From positions 124,001-188,000 of the forward strand of contig NZ_BMFS01000003.1 in NCBI RefSeq assembly GCF_014639075.1: a stretch of 64,000 nucleotides of DNA, in the 5' to 3' direction. This DNA is from Glycocaulis albus. GTDB taxonomy: Bacteria; Pseudomonadota; Alphaproteobacteria; Caulobacterales; Maricaulaceae. Within the stretch, counting starts at the first letter, position 1; every line of letters starts with the position of its first letter. The notes under the pieces are model-generated. The model did not search any database, was not told the origin of the DNA, and saw only the letters and a list, made by a program, of their open reading frames with translations. The translations under genes were made by a program, and so were the position numbers. Shown piece by piece: positions 62,774-64,000 of this stretch.

Positions 62774-64000
62774 CGCTCACCGCGCTCTTCTCCGCCGACA
62801 GGTCATGCGCAGCCAGGGCCGCGAGGGTGAGGATATCGGCCACGCCCGCACCGAGGCGCGCGATCTGGACCGGCTTTTCCAGACCCACCAGCATCGGGCC
62901 CAGAACGGTTGCCCCGCCTGCGGCGCGTAGCAGCTTGGTGGAGATGGAGGCTGAATGGATGGCCGGCATGATCAGCACATTGGCCGGGCCGGTCAGGCGC
63001 GAGAACGGGTAAAGCCGGGTATGGTCAGGGTCGAGCGCCACGTCAGCGTTCATCTCGCCCTCGTACTCGAAATCGGGATTGCGCGCATCGAGCAGGCGGA
63101 CCGCCTCCTGGATTTTCTCCGAGCGCTCCCCGGCCGGATTGCCAAAGGTGGAGTAGGAAAGCAGCGCCACGCGCGGCTCCACCCCGAAGCGGCGCGCGGC
63201 GGCCGCCGCCTCGCACGCCATGTCGGCCATGGCTTCAGCGCTTGGAAACTCGGTGACATTGGTGTCGGCGATAAAAAGCGTGCGGCCGCGTGAGAGCACG
63301 AGCGACATGCCCATCACCCGCTCGCCGGGCTTGGGGTCCAGCGCCATCTGCACGTCCGCCAGCGCTTGCGCATAATTGCGCGTGGTGCCGGTGACCAGGC
63401 CATGGGCATCGCCCAGCGCCACCATGCAGGCGGCAAACACGTTGCGGTCATTATTGACCATGCGCTGCACGTCGCGTTTGAGATAGCCCTGCCTTTGCAG
63501 GCGGGCGAACAGCCAGTCGGCATACACCGCATTATGATCTGACAGGCGCGCATTGACGATCTCGATCCCGTCTTCAGGCACGCCGACAAGGCGCATATTG
63601 GCCCTGGTCGTTTCCTCCCGGCCGACCAGCACCGCCTTGCCGAGGCCTTGCGTCTGGAAGGCATGGGCGGCGCGGATGACGGTCGGCTCCTCGCCTTCGG
63701 CGAAGACAATCGTCTTGCGGTCGGCCGAGCGCACTTCCTCGTGCAGGGCCTGCAAAATGGCCGCTGTCGGATCGAGGCGCTGGGCGAGGGTCGCCTTGTA
63801 GGCCTCCATGTCCGCGATAGGGCGGCGGGCAACGCCTGAATCCATCGCGGCCTGCGCCACATAAGGGGGCACATGGCTGATCAGGCGCGGATCGAACGGG
63901 GCCGGGATGATATAATCCTTGCCGAAGCTCGGGCGTGATCCGTGATAGGCGGCCGCCACCTCGTCGGGCACATCCTCTCGCGCCAGCTCGGCCAGTGCGC
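62766..64000 (-). CDS. maeB: NADP-dependent malic enzyme, phosphotransacetylase-like C-terminal part
   Basis: The visible 411 residues are the C-terminal portion; the reading frame continues past the right edge with no start. The beginning (SFGKDYIIPAPFDPRLI and AQAAMDSGVARRP) is the end of the malic enzyme domain, followed by the PTA-like domain (about 320 residues: FAEGEEPTVIRAA, VNNDRNVFAACMVALGDAHG, MPAIHSASISTKLL, GPMLVGLEKPVQI). Such two-domain enzymes make pyruvate and CO2 from malate; the PTA domain is regulatory rather than catalytic. Confidence 0.92.
   Translation of the reverse strand, partial: ALAELAREDVPDEVAAAYHGSRPSFGKDYIIPAPFDPRLISHVPPYVAQAAMDSGVARRPIADMEAYKATLAQRLDPTAAILQALHEEVRSADRKTIVFAEGEEPTVIRAAHAFQTQGLGKAVLVGREETTRANMRLVGVPEDGIEIVNARLSDHNAVYADWLFARLQRQGYLKRDVQRMVNNDRNVFAACMVALGDAHGLVTGTTRNYAQALADVQMALDPKPGERVMGMSLVLSRGRTLFIADTNVTEFPSAEAMADMACEAAAAARRFGVEPRVALLSYSTFGNPAGERSEKIQEAVRLLDARNPDFEYEGEMNADVALDPDHTRLYPFSRLTGPANVLIMPAIHSASISTKLLRAAGGATVLGPMLVGLEKPVQIARLGAGVADILTLAALAAHDLSAEKSAVSAS

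Overview
The window is a GC-rich (roughly two-thirds G+C by eye), densely coded alphaproteobacterial chromosome segment. Gene content and order (mtaB-ftsY-ispZ, dnaK-dnaJ-dapB, hrcA-grpE, rph...rdgB-hemW, TamA/TamB, a ShkA-like soluble hybrid kinase) point to a Caulobacter-related prosthecate marine lineage such as Maricaulales/Hyphomonadaceae. That placement is an inference from synteny and protein flavour, not a database result. I saw no rRNA, tRNA, CRISPR array, intact insertion sequence, prophage or plasmid origin.

Layout. 1-2.4 kb: end of a GldG/DUF4340 ABC-associated pair and a DUF1223 protein. 2.5-6.6 kb: leftward mtaB-ftsY-EamA-ispZ operon. 6.7-11 kb: leftward RND efflux permease and adaptor. 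11.2-17.1 kb: tamA-tamB. 17.2-23.4 kb: a PiT-like transporter divergent from a TetR-adaptor-RND operon with two matching operators in its leader. 23.4-25.4 kb: two unknown proteins and a DUF1295 protein. 25.5-30 kb: a reactive-sulfur module (two YeeE/YedE halves divergent from a BigR-type ArsR regulator, persulfide dioxygenase-like hydrolase, DUF442 sulfurtransferase, SulP). 30.1-37.4 kb: gyrB, an AT-rich pentapeptide-like membrane protein, polA. 37.4-46.1 kb: dapB, dnaJ, dnaK, alkB, three lipoproteins, grpE, hrcA. 46.2-55.8 kb: rph, then about 7 kb of accessory genes (class I HMG-CoA reductase, an SOS-box small protein, glyoxalase, Ada-like methyltransferase, LolA, an XRE/DUF2975 cassette), then rdgB-hemW. 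55.8-64 kb: LpoA-like protein, yraN, comM, hybrid histidine kinase, AmpG-like MFS transporter and the end of a malic enzyme.

Most noteworthy signals. (1) A cassette of a previously hidden 38-residue membrane peptide, DUF2975 and an XRE regulator, with two tandem operators exactly 21 bp apart lying 7 bp from the rdgB start; a stump of a second XRE gene lies nearby. (2) Two alphaproteobacterial SOS boxes (GTTC-N7-GTTC) embedded in good promoters, one before a 105-residue SANT/Myb-like protein and one before comM. (3) A lone class I HMG-CoA reductase inside an island that splits rph from rdgB-hemW. (4) A BigR-like regulator whose second redox cysteine seems moved by one helical turn. (5) A chimeric AT-rich membrane protein next to gyrB. 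(6) A terminator between dnaK and dnaJ. (7) Several families of palindromic intergenic repeats.
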